The position numbers and the translations under genes are program-made. Of a stretch of 64,000 nucleotides of DNA, positions 11,030-23,029 are shown piece after piece. Under the pieces are notes generated by a model that searched no databases, was not told where the DNA came from, and saw only the letters and a program-made list of their open reading frames with translations. Origin of the DNA: Gnetum montanum. Taxonomy: Eukaryota; Streptophyta; Gnetopsida; Gnetales; Gnetaceae. Where the stretch lies: contig MNCI01020571.1 of the NCBI GenBank assembly GCA_015680685.1, forward strand, positions 7,859 through 71,858, read 5' to 3'. Position 1 is the first letter of the stretch; each line of letters begins with the position of its first letter.

Positions 11030-11780
11030 TGATGAGTGGCAAGGTACCCCTACACTCAACCATATGAATACGAGCATTCATACATGATTTGGTCGAACTC
11101 CGCGGATGAGCTAGTTGTGGTATCTAGATCGTTACATGTTGATTGTAGTTCACTATCTTCCCACCTCGACTAGTATTTTCTTTGTCATGTATGGTTTAGT
11201 CCAGAGTGAGGTGTATGATGTGGACCTAAACTAGTGCTACTCCAAGAGGCAATGGAAAATAACTTTGTTTTAGCTAATAGGAAGTGGAAGAAGAGAATCT
11301 AAGATATCCTAAGAGCGATGAGCATCCGTCCTTAATCATCCGTACACATCTTGGACCTCATGTACTACTTCTGGGCTTACCATGCATATATTACTTGAGC
11401 GCTCCTAGATACGCTACTGGGTTACCAAGTAGTCACACTTAAATGCTCGTGATTAAGTCGCACTCATTCCGCATTTAACAATAGGAATAGTAAATGATGG
11501 TAAAGAAATATTAACTAAGAAAATAATAAATAAAAATAATAATTAACAATAACAATTAAAAAATTAAGACTAAGTGAATGTTGCAATGATGAAGTAATCT
11601 CGATCTTTATTTCTGGTCATGTGCATGACCAAGTATGTCACACTCGAATAAAGGTGCAGTACAGTTACAATCATCACACTGTGGGCATGCACTAGGAGAG
11701 TAGTCTAACTCCTAGAAAAGAAAATTGCAACCGGTTTGCTATAACTACCAAAAAGATGATTAAATGCGGCGGGTGTGTGC

Positions 11781-11790
11781 TTATTTATAG
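11781..11790 (-). promoter_or_regulatory. TATA box in LTR F
   Basis: CTATAAATAA on the minus strand, 170 bp before the AATAAA signal at 11606-11611 in the direction of transcription. Confidence 0.65.
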
Positions 11791-11823
11791 CTAAAGACAA
11801 ACTCTACGTAAACGAGGCTGCGT

Positions 11824-11845
11824 TGACGCATGGACAGATGCGTCA
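11824..11845. promoter_or_regulatory. Palindromic TGACG pair in the U3 of F
   Basis: TGACGCAT, six bases, then ATGCGTCA form a perfect 8-bp inverted repeat just upstream of the TATA box. Each arm holds TGACG, the core bound by plant TGA-type bZIP factors in as-1-like elements. The binding role is inferred. Confidence 0.55.
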
Positions 11846-11869
11846 GCGTGGCCTAGTTAACGCAAGTAT

Positions 11870-11964
11870 GATATCGGGTGTCCGATAACAGGGGTTTGAT
11901 ATCATGACTCATTAGATACCAAAACTCATCAGATATCAAGTGTCCGATAACAAGGATTCGATAT
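11870..11964. repeat. Duplicated GATATC motif block in the U3 of F
   Basis: Two 33-bp blocks, 11870-11902 and 11932-11964, share GATATC, GTGTCCGATAACA and a closing GATAT. They are spaced 62 bp start to start. Related GATATC words also occur in the U3 of element B. Confidence 0.7.
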
Positions 11965-12049
11965 TAGGGGTCTAATATTAGCACTTGGTTAACAAGGGTA
12001 AGATATCAGCACCTGACAAACCATGATTCATCAACTTCTAATGGATTAT

Positions 12050-15000
12050 TGACATGTAATTCATTAGTAGGGGGATAATGGGTCCCTTAGCTCTGCTAGT
12101 TCATCTTCTCTTAGTTCCTCAATGTGATGTTGATAATATAACTTAAGGCTTTGCCCATTGACTAGGAATGTAGTTTAGGAATCATCAATAGGTGATATAA
12201 GAATGATTCCATTATCATGGGGTTGGAAAAGTAAATAAGGGCCTTCCCACCTAGTTGTTAACTTCCCTAAAAATTTATTTAATCTCATCTTGTTGAGAAG
12301 AACTTTATCACCTATGGATAAGTATTTTTTTAAAAAGACTCTTATCATGTAATGTTTTCATTTGTTTGTTTACAATTTTTTGTTTATCAAGAGCATGTAG
12401 TTGCATTTTGTCAAGTTCATGAAGTTAGTTGATTCTAATGGCTTGGTTCATGTCTTCATCAAAGTTAAGTTGTTGGGTTAACCACAAAGATTGATATTTA
12501 AGTTCAATAGGTAATAGACATAACTTACCATAAATGAATTGATAAGGTGAATGTCCTAAACCTGGTTTATAGGTAATTTGATAAGTCCAAAGTGTGTCTT
12601 GCAATTTTTTAGACCAAGCCTTCCCTTTAATACATATCATTTTTGTTAATATATGCAAAATAATTCTATTAGCATTCTGTACTTGGCCATTTGTTTGAGG
12701 ATGATAGGCAGTAGACTTAGGGAATTTTTTTATGATTTTATTGACAAAATGGATTTCTTAATGACTAATGATTGTCCATGAAGTTTCAATGCGTGTTAAA
12801 AGATTTTCCCTAAGGAATGCTACAACTACATTTACATCATTTATTGGGGTGGCTTTTGCTTCTACCCATTTGGTAACATAGTCAATACAAACCAAAATGT
12901 ATTGACATCCATTAGATGGGGGAAATAGTCCTAAAAACTCTATACCCCACATATCAAATGGTTTCATTATTAAAATTGGTTTTAAGGGAATTTCATGTCT
13001 TTTTGTTATGACTCCCATTTGTTGACATTTATCACACTCTTGTACATACTTATGTGCATCTTTAAAAATTGAGGACTAATAAAATCCACTTTGAAAGATT
13101 TTGATAGCAGTACATTTGCTATCAAAGTGGCCTCCCCCTAAATCATCATGACACATTTGTAGAATTTCTTGTTATTCATTTTTAGCCACACATCTTCTTG
13201 CTATGTTATCTTTACATATTCGATAAAGGTACAAACTACTCCAAATATACCTAGATATGCTACATAAGAAAGATTTATTTTCTTCCTTAGTCCAATTAAT
13301 AAGGGTTTTCATAGTGGCTAGATAATTGGCTATATCAACAAACTAAGGATCATTTCTTGTAGAAAAATGTTATTCATCAGAAAATTTATCATGAAAGACT
13401 CCTTGTGTTTGATTCTCATTAGTAGTTTGTAGCCTTAAAAGATTATCTGCTACTACATTTTTCCTACCTCTTTCATCTAAAATATCTAGGTCAAATTCTT
13501 GGAGTAATAAGCACCATCTCATTATTCTTGCATTTTCTATTTTTTTGGTAGCTAAGAATTTAATGGTTGAATGATTAGTATATACTCTAGCTTTATATCC
13601 TATTAAATAATTTTTTAATTTATCTAGAGCATATACAACGGCTAATAATTCTTTGTCTGTAGTTGTATAATTTACTTTGGGCTTGGTCGAAAGTTTTGGA
13701 TACATAATGTATTGTTCTAAAATTGCCCCTATTGTTGTGTTACTAGCATTACACATTAAATCAAATGGATAATTCCAATTAGGTGCATTTAATATAGGGG
13801 TTGTGGTTACTCATTTTTTCAATTCCAAGAACGCTTTTTAGTAGTCATTAGTTCAAACAAATGAAACATCTTTTTCTAAGAGCATGTATAATGGTTTAGC
13901 AATTTTTGAAAAGTCTTTGATAAACCTTCTATAATACCTAGCATGTCCTAGAAAATATTGAAGAGTTTTTAAATTAGTTGGAGCTAGAAGTGTAGATATG
14001 ACTCTTTAGTTTTTTCATCATCCATCCTTATCCCATCTTTAGAAATAATGTGTCTTAATACTACGACACTTGTAACCATCAAGTGACTCTTTTCCCAACT
14101 TAATTTTAAATTTTTATCAATACATCTATCTAGGAAATGTTTGAGATGTTGCAAAGTTTCATCATAAGTATCCCCATAGAAAAATCATCGATAGAAACTT
14201 TAACATAATCTTTCAACATATCAGAAAATATTGAAATCATGGCTCTTTGGAAAGTAGTTGGTGCATTACAAAGGCCAAAAGAAATTTGTCTATAGGCAAA
14301 AGTTCCATAAGGACATGTAAATGTTGTTTTATGCTAGTCTTCTGGGGCAATGGCTACTTGATTGGATCCACTAAATCTATCCAAAAAATTAATAATATTC
14401 ATGTCCTTCTAATTTTTCAAGTATTTGATCTATGTTTGAAAATGGAAAATGATCTTTCTTTGTATTTTGGTTTAACCTTCTATAATCCACACAAAATCTC
14501 CATTTTCCACCCTTTTTTGGAACTACGATAATGGGACTTACCCATTCACTATTAGCTATTGGATAAATAATCCCTTCTTTTCAAAGTTTTGAGATTTCAT
14601 CCTTAGCAATTTGTTTTAAGGTTGGATTGATTCATCTTGGGGGAATTCTTAGTAGTTTTACATTATCTTTTAGATAGATATGATGTTGGTAGATGTTGGG
14701 TGAGATTTCTTGGTGAAGGTCCCATAACTCCATGCAAATGCCTTAGACTTTATATGCAAAACTTCTAATAATTTTCTTTTTTGTTCATTAGTAAGTTGGA
14801 AATTTATTATTAATGGTTTATTATGATATAGAAAAACATACTTAATTGTACTAGGTAATTCTCTAAGATCCAAGGAATTTTTATTTGTTGGTTGAATTAT
14901 TTCTCCAATATTCCATGAGCCCAAATTTAAAATCTGGTCCAGGAGATCTTGTTCTGTAGTTGATGGATCCAAAGGTCCTTCCTCAAAATTATTTAATACT

Positions 15001-15811
15001 AAGGTTTCCCTGTCTTGTGTCATTGCTGAAGTGGGTAAAGTATAGAGAATTCTTGCTTCCTTCAAGTCTACATTTAAATAATCTTCTTTTATCTTATCAT
15101 ATATATTTAGTGTAAAAGTAATATTTGCAAAGGAGAGTTGATATTGTCCAAATCTACAATTAATTATTGCATCATATATTACTAACCAAGGTCTACCTAA
15201 TATAATAAGAAAACAATTAGGATCTTTTACTTCCAAAATAACAAAGTCAATTGGGTATCTTCCTTTTTCTACCTCAATTATCAAGTCCTATACTATGCCT
15301 ATGGATTTTACATTTGAACCATTAGCCAATGATATTGTCATGTTTACTCCTTTGATATCTTATATATCAAGTGTTCCAACCATTTCAAGAGGCATGATAT
15401 TTGTGCTAGCTCCTAAATCCAATAAGGCATTCTTAATCACTTGGCCATTTATTTTGGTTGGAATGGTAAGAACTCTAGGATCTTGGTATTTTGGAATCTC
15501 ATGATTTTGTATAAGTTGAGAAAGATTATCAACCAAATAAACTCGTTAGGAATTTTTTCCTTTCTTCTCCTACTACATAATTCCCTTAAGTATTTGGCAT
15601 AGAGTGGTGGGTTTTTTACTGCTTTTTCTAAAAAAATATGCAAATACAATTCACTAAACATTTTTTTAAGATGGGCTTTGGTTGTGAAGTCTTCTTGTAA
15701 TTGTTTAGTGAAAGGAGGCAAAACTGGTTGTCTAGAGAGTAATGGTTGATCTTCCTCATTTACTATTTGTGGCTGAATTTCTTCTTGTGTTCCTACCTCC
15801 TGAAATCTCAC
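12050..15811 (-). pseudogene. Element C pol: protease, reverse transcriptase, RNase H, integrase
   Basis: Minus-strand frames with a few stops and shifts give the gypsy order PR-RT-RH-INT. PR keeps DLGAST (near 15405-15420) and ILGRPWL. RT keeps SEWVSPIIVVPKKGGKWRFC and an IDD motif at 14184-14192, with the usual Tyr before it reading Ser. RNase H (13370-13756) starts CNASNTTIGAIL and has VYTNHSTIKFL, so two usual Asp positions read Asn. The integrase core (12758-13018) reads WGIEF for WGIDF and TIISH for xxISD. The downstream half has YHPQTNGQVQ, where the family has GQVE, and a C-terminal KVLLNKMRLNKFLGKLTTRW segment. The substitutions say this copy is dead. Confidence 0.85.
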
Positions 15812-16291
15812 CTTCTTTTTAGGTTTAGGTTCAATTGTTTTTCCACTTCTTGTAGTGATGAAATGTAATTGCCCTTTACCCTTTCTTTGAGATGTAGGAT
15901 TTGGCTCAAGCTGGGATGGCCATTTATTTTTTGTTAAGTTCTAAAATCTCCTTCTAGTCTCACTCATGAATTGTCTACTTTCTTCTATAAAGGAAGTAAG
16001 GCTCTGGGTGAGTTTATCCAAGTGTTCATTAGTTGGGTTTTTAAATGGCCTAAAGTTATCTTGAGGATATTGTTATTGATGAAATGGTCATTGAGCAAAG
16101 TTCATTGTTGGTTGGCTCTTAAACTATTGAAAATCCTTTACTGACTATTGCATTTCCTCTTAACAATAAAATAAGGCTGGGTAGGTTGTTTGGTCATGTT
16201 GGGGACTAGCAAAAATGTTGCATGCTTCACTTTGAATTCCATGAGCTTGTTTCTTAATCAATCGTGTTAATTCATCAACTTTTCTATTTAA

Positions 16292-17284
16292 CTATTCTAT
16301 TTGTTGAGTCATGCCTTGCATAATGTTGGGTTTTGGCCAACGTTTACTCTGGTCTACTAATGAATCTATAATTCTATAACCATCTTTTGGTGTCACATTT
16401 AAAATATTTCCTTCACATACAAAGTCAACATTTTGCCTACAATAAGGTAATAAGCCTTCTACTAAGATTTGAATTAATTGATGGGCTAGGAATCCATGGT
16501 TTGGATTTTTTAAGCATAGTCCTTTAAATCTATCAAAGTTACTCTCATAATCCTCATCCTCATGTTGCATAAAACTCATTAATTGCTTCCTTAATGAATA
16601 TAGCCTATCATTAGAAAGAAATCTTTGTAGGAAAGCATTCTTAAACTCATCCCATGAACTAATTTGTGTTCTAAGGGTTTGTAGCCAAAAATTAGCTTTG
16701 TCTTTTAAGGTTGATTTAAAAACAATCATCTTAGTTCTGTCCCCACTTTGAGGTGCTAACATAGCTACTGTTGTTTCAAATTTTCTTATGTGGGTAATCG
16801 GATCCTCATCATTTGTCCCCTTAAAAATAGGTAATAAGTGAATATTTTTAACCTCTACATCTCTTCCATGTGGAAAAACTAATGGGCTTTGAGGTATGAT
16901 GGATGCTCTTTGATTCAATAACTCTCCAAGGGTTTGTCTTAGGTAAGGTTGGCCAATTGGAACATTGGAACTCAAACTACCAAAGGAGAAAGGAATTGAA
17001 CCTAAGGAAAATGGGGGAGGTGTATAATGTGAAGATGATTCCATTATGTAAGTAGAGGTTACTATTGGGATTCCTATAGGATTTGGTATATAAATAGAGA
17101 TTGGTGGTGGAGTTTGTATGTTCAAAGTACTTATTGGTTGGGTAGTTCCTCCAATTCTGGTTACATAAGTTGATATTTGGGTAGTATTTAGATTTTGAGA
17201 CCTTGCTGCTATGGTTGAACTCATGGTTGTAGTTGGAATATCAAAGAGAGGATTAATAGATATGGACAAATTTTGTGTTGTCAA
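16292..17284 (-). CDS. Element C gag polyprotein
   Basis: An uninterrupted 330-codon frame. Residues 1-140 are Pro/Ser/Thr/Ile-rich and low in complexity. From about residue 150 it carries the retrotransposon gag domain: HLLPIFKGTNDEDPITHIRK, then DRTKMIVFKSTLKDKANFWL, SSWDEFKNAFLQRFLS and RLYSLRKQLMSFMQHEDEDY. These match the capsid-like domain of plant gypsy gag proteins. In the family it packages element RNA in cytoplasmic particles. The next 480 bases (15812-16291) are the gag-pol linker with frame breaks. It is the longest open frame in the window, so its decay is less advanced than that of the pol behind it. Confidence 0.8.
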   Translation of the reverse strand: MTTQNLSISINPLFDIPTTTMSSTIAARSQNLNTTQISTYVTRIGGTTQPISTLNIQTPPPISIYIPNPIGIPIVTSTYIMESSSHYTPPPFSLGSIPFSFGSLSSNVPIGQPYLRQTLGELLNQRASIIPQSPLVFPHGRDVEVKNIHLLPIFKGTNDEDPITHIRKFETTVAMLAPQSGDRTKMIVFKSTLKDKANFWLQTLRTQISSWDEFKNAFLQRFLSNDRLYSLRKQLMSFMQHEDEDYESNFDRFKGLCLKNPNHGFLAHQLIQILVEGLLPYCRQNVDFVCEGNILNVTPKDGYRIIDSLVDQSKRWPKPNIMQGMTQQIE

Positions 17285-17750
17285 AGGGGAAAAGAATCAT
17301 ATCTTGATTGTATTGGTTTCTCATGGTCTTGTTTTTGAGTGACTTTTGTATGTTTATAAAGGCTAAGAGTGCTCCTAAAAGGTTGAATTCATGTTGGTTT
17401 TCTTGGTTGCTTTGTTGGTTTCATTTAACAAGAACACTCTTTGTTGGCACATTCATGGGCTACCATTCCTAAGAATTTACAAACTGATTTAATAACTCCT
17501 ACTATCATGGCTTTAATTACAACTTTTTAAACAATATCTGCTGGTTGTATGATAAGAGGAGCTAATTCCTGAAATTTTTTGTTATTTTTGGATTTTTTAA
17601 TGTAAGAAAAACAAGTAAAAGGAACCATTTTTCAAATTACTTAAATAAAAGAAAAGTAAAATAAAATAAAATAAAATGTACTTGGAATATGAAATTTTAA
17701 AATGAAATTAAAACATACAGAACTCTTTAAGAAGATTGACTCTGTCAGCC

Positions 17751-17768
17751 TCTCTAGAAATGGCACCA
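17751..17768 (-). promoter_or_regulatory. Primer-binding site of element C
   Basis: The minus strand reads TGGTGCCATTTCTAGAGA. 13 of 18 positions match the tRNA-Asp site TGGCGCCGTTGCCGGGGA; four differences are transitions. It lies three bases after the LTR end. Confidence 0.6.
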
Positions 17769-17771
17769 AAT

Positions 17772-20010
17772 TGAGGAGCCAGGCAAAATTCGGTGCTAGA
17801 TATCTTTAAAATTTATTTTTCTTTCTTTTGTTATAGAGATTCTCACCTCATCTGTGATTGACCCATAAGTCATATCCTGTGGAGGAATGGTTAAAAGTCA
17901 AAGGATCATCAAGACAATAAATAATTAGAATTGAATCCAATTAAATTCCACACTTATGATTATCACTCATAAGTAAAATCAGAAATTTTCACGCTAACTT
18001 CTAACATTAAGTTCAAGAATGAAAATTAATGATTAAATCAAACTAAAATTATAAACATAAATTTTAAAGATCACAAGGGAGACTTTGCCTAAATTGCAAT
18101 TTTGTCTCGCTATCTTTACAATGCAACAACTTTGATCATCAGAAGATGGACTCCAAGAATTGCCTCAAGGCTTAGTAGATCTTTAATATGAATTACAAAA
18201 GTAATTAATCTCAACTTGATGTGAAATTTCTTAGGTATTAATTCCTTTCTCCTAGTCCATTGTCTCAATAGAATCTTTTCTATGCTTTCCCCTCTCAATA
18301 TAATGTGGGGTGTATTATTTATACCCCACAATGTTTCAAAAATAAAAAAATTAAAAATGGATTGACAAAGTGCCAATCCATAATAATAGGTGTAGTGCTA
18401 AGTTGGGTATCAATATTTTTGATTAATAAAAAATCTTCGAAAGTGATGGAGAAAATCTTATCACATGTTAAACCACATAACGATGTAGAGATGTTGCATG
18501 CTCAATTTAGAGTTTAGATTCCTTGGAAGCTTGACCTTGCCACAAGGGCTATAAGGTTGCCATGTTGTAGGATTGGAGGTTTTTGATGGATGTAAGGATG
18601 GATCCTTGCAGAGAGTTGACCATAAAAATGGGAAATTGCAGTTTACCCAAACCAAAAAGCTTGGATTGGATCAGATTATTCTTCATGAATGCTTGTGTGA
18701 TGAGTGTGAATTCGAAGTGCAATAGATCCAGGTGAAGCTCCAGCTTGCTGCCTACTATCATGAAGTCTATGATCGATTGCATATTTTTGTGGGAGTTTTC
18801 TGGCCTCTATGACTATGACGGAGAAAACCATCATCACTATTTCTTCCTGCCTTCCTACTCTCATTTTCCAAAAGTGGTCTAATGGGAGACAAAGGTGGCA
18901 TGATGAGATCATTATCAACAAAGTCTAGCAAAGATAGGTCTTCGAGGTTTTGCAGCTTCATGTGGGATGCACCTCAATGATGAGCACTTGTGTGAGGCTA
19001 ACGCTACCGCTGATGTTGAGGAGAGATTGGGCAAAGCCATGGTAGACGTGCAAGATGTGGCCCATCATGATAGATGAGTGCTAAACCATGGTGCATTTAA
19101 ACATAATGTCAAAGTGCTCATTGTGCGCTAGGTACTCAAATGCCTACACCTCGTTCCCCTTCATAAATAGTTGTGATTCCTCCATCACCACCACTTGCAA
19201 ATTTTTCCATGTGTCCATGAATACTTTGTCATGGTTCATTAGTAGTAATGATCCTAGTGATCCATCATTGTCATTATTGAGGTGCTCAGCCATCGGTGTC
19301 AACGTGTAGCAGTGCTCACCATCCACCATGTGGTAGCTCAGCATGCTGTGGCATGTCAGAATGTGTAGGATATGGCCTAGTGTAGTGTGTGTGTTAGGGT
19401 CTTTTGTGTTAACTTCTAGGCTTTCCATGATATGCAATGATGTTAGGTGCTACTAATGCTACTGCTTTTGATGATAAACTTTGGGGATGTTCAACTTTAA
19501 CGCAACTTTCATGGCCATTGGTAGTGGCTATGATTATAGAGGCAATAGCTACTACATGGTGTGCCATGGTCTCACATGGACAAAAACCTTCCCCTAGCTC
19601 TATGATGTACATTTGGTGAGGATTTGATGGAATTAGCACCTGACCATCGTCATTGCTACGTTCCACTATTCCAATGTCAATTTTGTTGGTAGAGCCCTAA
19701 TTCTAATAACTATAATGTGTATATAGTTTATACATGTATATAACAATGTTTATATGATATTATATATAATAATTATAATTTTTATAATTAAAATATCTAT
19801 TTAATATATGTATAATTGATATAATATATAATGTATAGTATGATATTTATATGATATATAATTGTAATAGTATTTACATAACTTATTAATTAATCTAAAA
19901 TAAAATAGAATGACGATCTAAAATAAACATTAATTAAACACTAATTAAATAACTAACATGTAATTAATTAAAATGCATGATTTAAAAACTATTAATTTTG
20001 GGGTTTAACA
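17772..20010 (-). repeat. 5' LTR of element C, full length
   Basis: Bounded by TGTTAAACCCC (minus, right end) and CTCCTCA (left end), about 2.24 kb, a long LTR. Its first 330 bp (19680-20010) are extremely AT-rich with many tatat words. It then holds the O-methyltransferase fragment and ends with the segment shared with 8517-9680. Confidence 0.65.
18925..19600 (-). pseudogene. Caffeate O-methyltransferase-like fragment in the 5' LTR of C
   Basis: Longer than the left copy. Minus-strand codons give PMAMKVALKLNIPKV (family PMALKAAIELxxxEI), then HLTSLHIMESLEV, DPNTHTTLGHILHILTCHSM, YTLTPMAEHL, GSLGSLLLMNHDKVFMDTW, AFEYLAHNEHFD, IMMGHIL and YHGF. It ends at LLNISGSVSLTQVLIIEVHP, where the enzyme has the SAM-binding xVDVGGGxG. 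The Gly-rich loop reads ISGSVS, so SAM binding would be lost, and the catalytic His region is absent. Same strand as element C, within U3. It looks like an exon 1 fragment captured from a host gene. Confidence 0.75.
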
Positions 20011-20015
20011 ATTAG

Positions 20016-22161
20016 AAAATGAAAGCCCTATATGAGGCTGCAAAAGGCAAGCAGTTCCCTAACCACTTGTTCCGGCAAAAACATAAAGAATATGAAGACT
20101 TCTTTTTAGGGACCTCTCAATACATTGATTCTCCTTCTTTCTTTGATGTGATTCTCCTTCTTTCTTTGATGTGATCCTCCTTCTTTCTTTGATGAGAAGA
20201 TCCTTAATTGGTGTCTGCAATCCACTATGGACAACCTTGGTTCTAGGAAGAATGGATCCCAAGATTAGGGGGCCTTGAAAGGGGGTAGCCATGGCAGGAA
20301 TGAGGACAACCACCAAGAAAATGACAAACATGGTGAACAAGGTAGGGACTAAAGAAGAGGAAGCAATAGGCATTGCTATGGTGCTAGCTCTCCTTCCTCT
20401 TCACCTTCTTCATCCTCATCATCTTCCTCTTACAACTCTAATCAAAGTCCTAGAGGTAATAACAATTGTGATGGAGGTGAATGGTGGGATAGGGATGATT
20501 GTAGATCCCATCAAAATAACAAAGACTATGGGCATGAACCATGTGGAAGATGATCATCATAGAGAAATGAAATACAATAAGACTTTTCATAGGCATCATG
20601 GCCATGATAGGGGTTATTGAGACTACTATGACTATTATAAGCCCCTACTAGAAACAAGGAACATGATGAACATTGCAGAGGCTATAAGAATACCAACCAG
20701 GAACATGAAGGATAACCAAATCAAATGGTTGGATATAAATAATATTTCTAAGTTTAAGGGGAAATATAATTCAGATCCAAAAAATCACTTGCAAGCCTTT
20801 CACTATGAATGTGTCTTATAGAATGTGGAGAATTACTGGAAAAAGCTAAAATTGTTTCCTAGGACACTCATCAAGGAAGTAGAAAGTTGGTACCAGTCCT
20901 TAGAACTGGAATCTATTCAGAGATGAAGTACAATTTTTAACTATTTAATGAAAAGTATTGGACATACTCCAGAGTGTCCAACTTGAGAAGGCAAATCCAA
21001 GGATGGAAACAAAGCACTCACAAGTCCTGGGATGTGACCATGGGTAGGTATTACTTCTTGTTGCATTGATGCCTAAGCCATGGCTATTCTCAAAGGGATT
21101 AGCTATGCCACATCATAGATGGGCTTCAAATTGAAACGAGGAGAACTCTTGGGGTCTTGGCCCAAGTAAGGTTGTTTGAGCTAAGTGCCCATTAGATCTA
21201 AAGACTTATTAAGGAGGTAGCTAAGGAAGAAAATGAGCTGAAAAAACATGAAAGTGCAGAGGAGGACAACAGGGATCCCTCTCTCCACAAGAGGAAGGTT
21301 CCTTTCTATGATAATGAGATGGAGACACCACTTGATGAAGTGGTACAAAGAAAAACCTTGCCAATCTAGAAATTTGTCTTTGAAATATTGGCCAAGGTAG
21401 ATAAAATGTGGAACTCCTTGGATGAAAAATTTTAAACTACTCTAAAAATTACCAAAGAGAGTAGAGATCAGGAAGGTACTAGTCATAAAAGAGGGAAGAA
21501 AAAGAAGGCTGAACGTAACTATCATGAGGCTAAGGACAAAGCTGTAGTAGTTGAGGAGGTTGCAGATTCTGAGCCAAATGATGATGGATGTGACATATGC
21601 CAATATGAACATCCTAAGAGATGTTGCCATGTTATATCACACTTACAGAAATTTAGGGTGTATGCTTTAAATCCAAAACTAGCAAAATGACAAGTACCTA
21701 GGAGGTTGCCTTATCCACAAGGCAACTATTGACAGTAGTTCCACCACCAAACTTACTATCTGAGTGGAGCACTACCTTAACCTCATGAGCAATATCAATA
21801 ATGGCAACACCCACAATCATGGGGGATGCCACCTCCAAGGTAGTAGTACCCTTATCTCCTACTAGAATTATATGGCTACTATGTTTAATAGCCTATTTCC
21901 CCATGTGACTCTTTTAGTCATGCTTTCTTCCAATATTATTACTACCCTTTTGAATATTATAAATCACCATCACCAAAGGGGGAGTCCCAATTTTTCTATT
22001 ATCCTCCTCCTCACTCTTCCACTCTTGCACCTCCACCTACAACTCCTCTTCTAGCTACTCCATCTATGTAGGGTGAGATTCCAGCACAACCACAACAAAT
22101 AAATGCCATGAGGGTTGTAAACTTATAGTTGTCTCCTCAGCTGAGTGGTTCTAATGCTAAC
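20016..22161 (+). pseudogene. Element A gag, main part
   Basis: The gag resumes after insertion C with AAKGKQFPNHLF. It then shows LQSTMDNLGSRKNGS (E has LQSIIHNSGSRKDGS), a Ser-rich run near 20385-20440, the core DINNISKFKGKYNSDPKNHL (about 20731-20790) and the LFPRTLIKEVESWYQSLELE segment. Next come an acidic/basic linker and a knuckle CDICQYEHPKRCC (21589-21627). A Pro/Gln-rich tail leads to the insertion of B at 22162. Many stops and shifts. Gag packages the RNA; the C-X2-C-X3-H-X4-C spacing is one residue shorter than usual and is shared with B and D. Confidence 0.75.
20127..20195. repeat. 23-bp tandem repeat, three copies
   Basis: The unit begins gattctccttctttctttga. Units run 20127-20149, 20150-20172 and 20173-20195, nearly identical, inside gag of A. 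They look like a local expansion. Confidence 0.9.
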
Positions 22162-23028
22162 TGATGAGTCATGAATTTGTCGACCCTGATATTGGATACC
22201 CGATATCAAAGCCCAGGAAGCGATGTCAGATATCTGATATCATCTCCTCCATGCTAGCCTATAAATACAACACTTGGGGTGCATAGTTGATAGGGGAATA
22301 GAAGAAATAGTTTTAGTTTCAGTTTTTAGTTAGTTTCTTCATAGATTATTTTTCAATCCTCTTATTTTCCTAGTGCATGCCTACAGTGTGATGTTTGTAA
22401 TCATACGACACCTTTGTTCGAGTGTGACATACTTGGACATGTTACATGATTGGAAATAAAGATCGAGATTACTCCCATCATTGTAGCATCCACTTAGATT
22501 ATTATTTCTTTTAATTGTTAATTATTTACTATTTCCTTTAGTTAACATCTTCATTTATTACTATTTACTATTCCTATCATTAAGCGGAATGTGTATGCCT
22601 TAGTCATGAGCAGTTAAGGGTAAGTACTTGGTAATCTAGTAGTGTATCATTTGGCACACATAGTGACATACATTTGGAAATCCCAGAAGTAGTCTCATGA
22701 ATTCTAAGGCATGTATGAACAATTAAGAGCAAATACTCATTGCACATAGGCTAGTTTAGATTTTACTCTTCATTGTTTAGTAGTTTAATTAATTTATCTC
22801 TTTGTCATCATTAGGAGTAGCATAGAATTAGACAACAGCATATGCCTCACTTTGGACTAAACCATATGTGACAAAGCTACCACTTGTCCAAGTGGGAAGA
22901 CAATGAATTGTGATCAGAGCATAATGATCTAGATACCACAACTAGCCCCATCCACGAAATTTAACTAGATCATGCATGAACACTTGTGATTCATATGGTT
23001 GAGCATAGGGGTACCTCGCCACTCATAA
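22162..23028 (+). repeat. 5' LTR of element B
   Basis: Starts TGATGAG and ends CTCATAA (expected CTCATCA, as in the 3' copy). U3 has several GATATC-like words, a TATA box (22258-22267) and AATAAA (22455-22460). Confidence 0.9.
22258..22267 (+). promoter_or_regulatory. TATA box in the B 5' LTR
   Basis: CCTATAAATA, 197 bp upstream of AATAAA. The 3' LTR has the same box at 29909-29918. Confidence 0.7.
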
Positions 23029-23029
23029 T

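Larger units (their letters stand above)
11030..12033 (-). mobile_element. Solo LTR F, family of element B, inside C
   Basis: A complete minus-strand LTR of 1004 bp begins TGATGAATC and ends CTCATCA. It closely resembles the LTRs of B, for example the shared block around the polyadenylation signal (ttcgagtgtgacatacttgg, then AATAAAGATCGAGATTAC). The flanks ACTTT (11025-11029) and ACTTC (12034-12038) fit a 5-bp target duplication. No internal sequence of its own adjoins it, so it is a solo LTR from LTR-LTR recombination. TATA: CTATAAATAA at 11781-11790; AATAAA at 11606-11611. Confidence 0.8.
8517..20010 (-). mobile_element. Gypsy element C, inserted in the gag of A
   Basis: Minus-strand element: 5' LTR 20010-17772, PBS 17768-17751, gag 17284-16292, pol about 15811-12050, a nested solo LTR F (12033-11030), and 3' LTR from about 10240 to 8517. 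The outer ends are TG (TGTTAAACCCC, right) and CA (CTCATCA, left). The flanks ATTGG (8512-8516) and ATTAG (20011-20015) look like a 5-bp target duplication with one change. The gag family differs from that of A, B, D and E. Confidence 0.75.

Noticed and set aside
14247-14531. 94-codon plus-strand open frame
   Set aside because: Exact antisense of the reverse transcriptase of element C.
22157-22161. Perfect target duplication for element B
   Set aside because: The flanks CTAAC and CCAAG agree at only three of five bases. The nesting call rests on the LTR ends and the split of A, not on the duplication.
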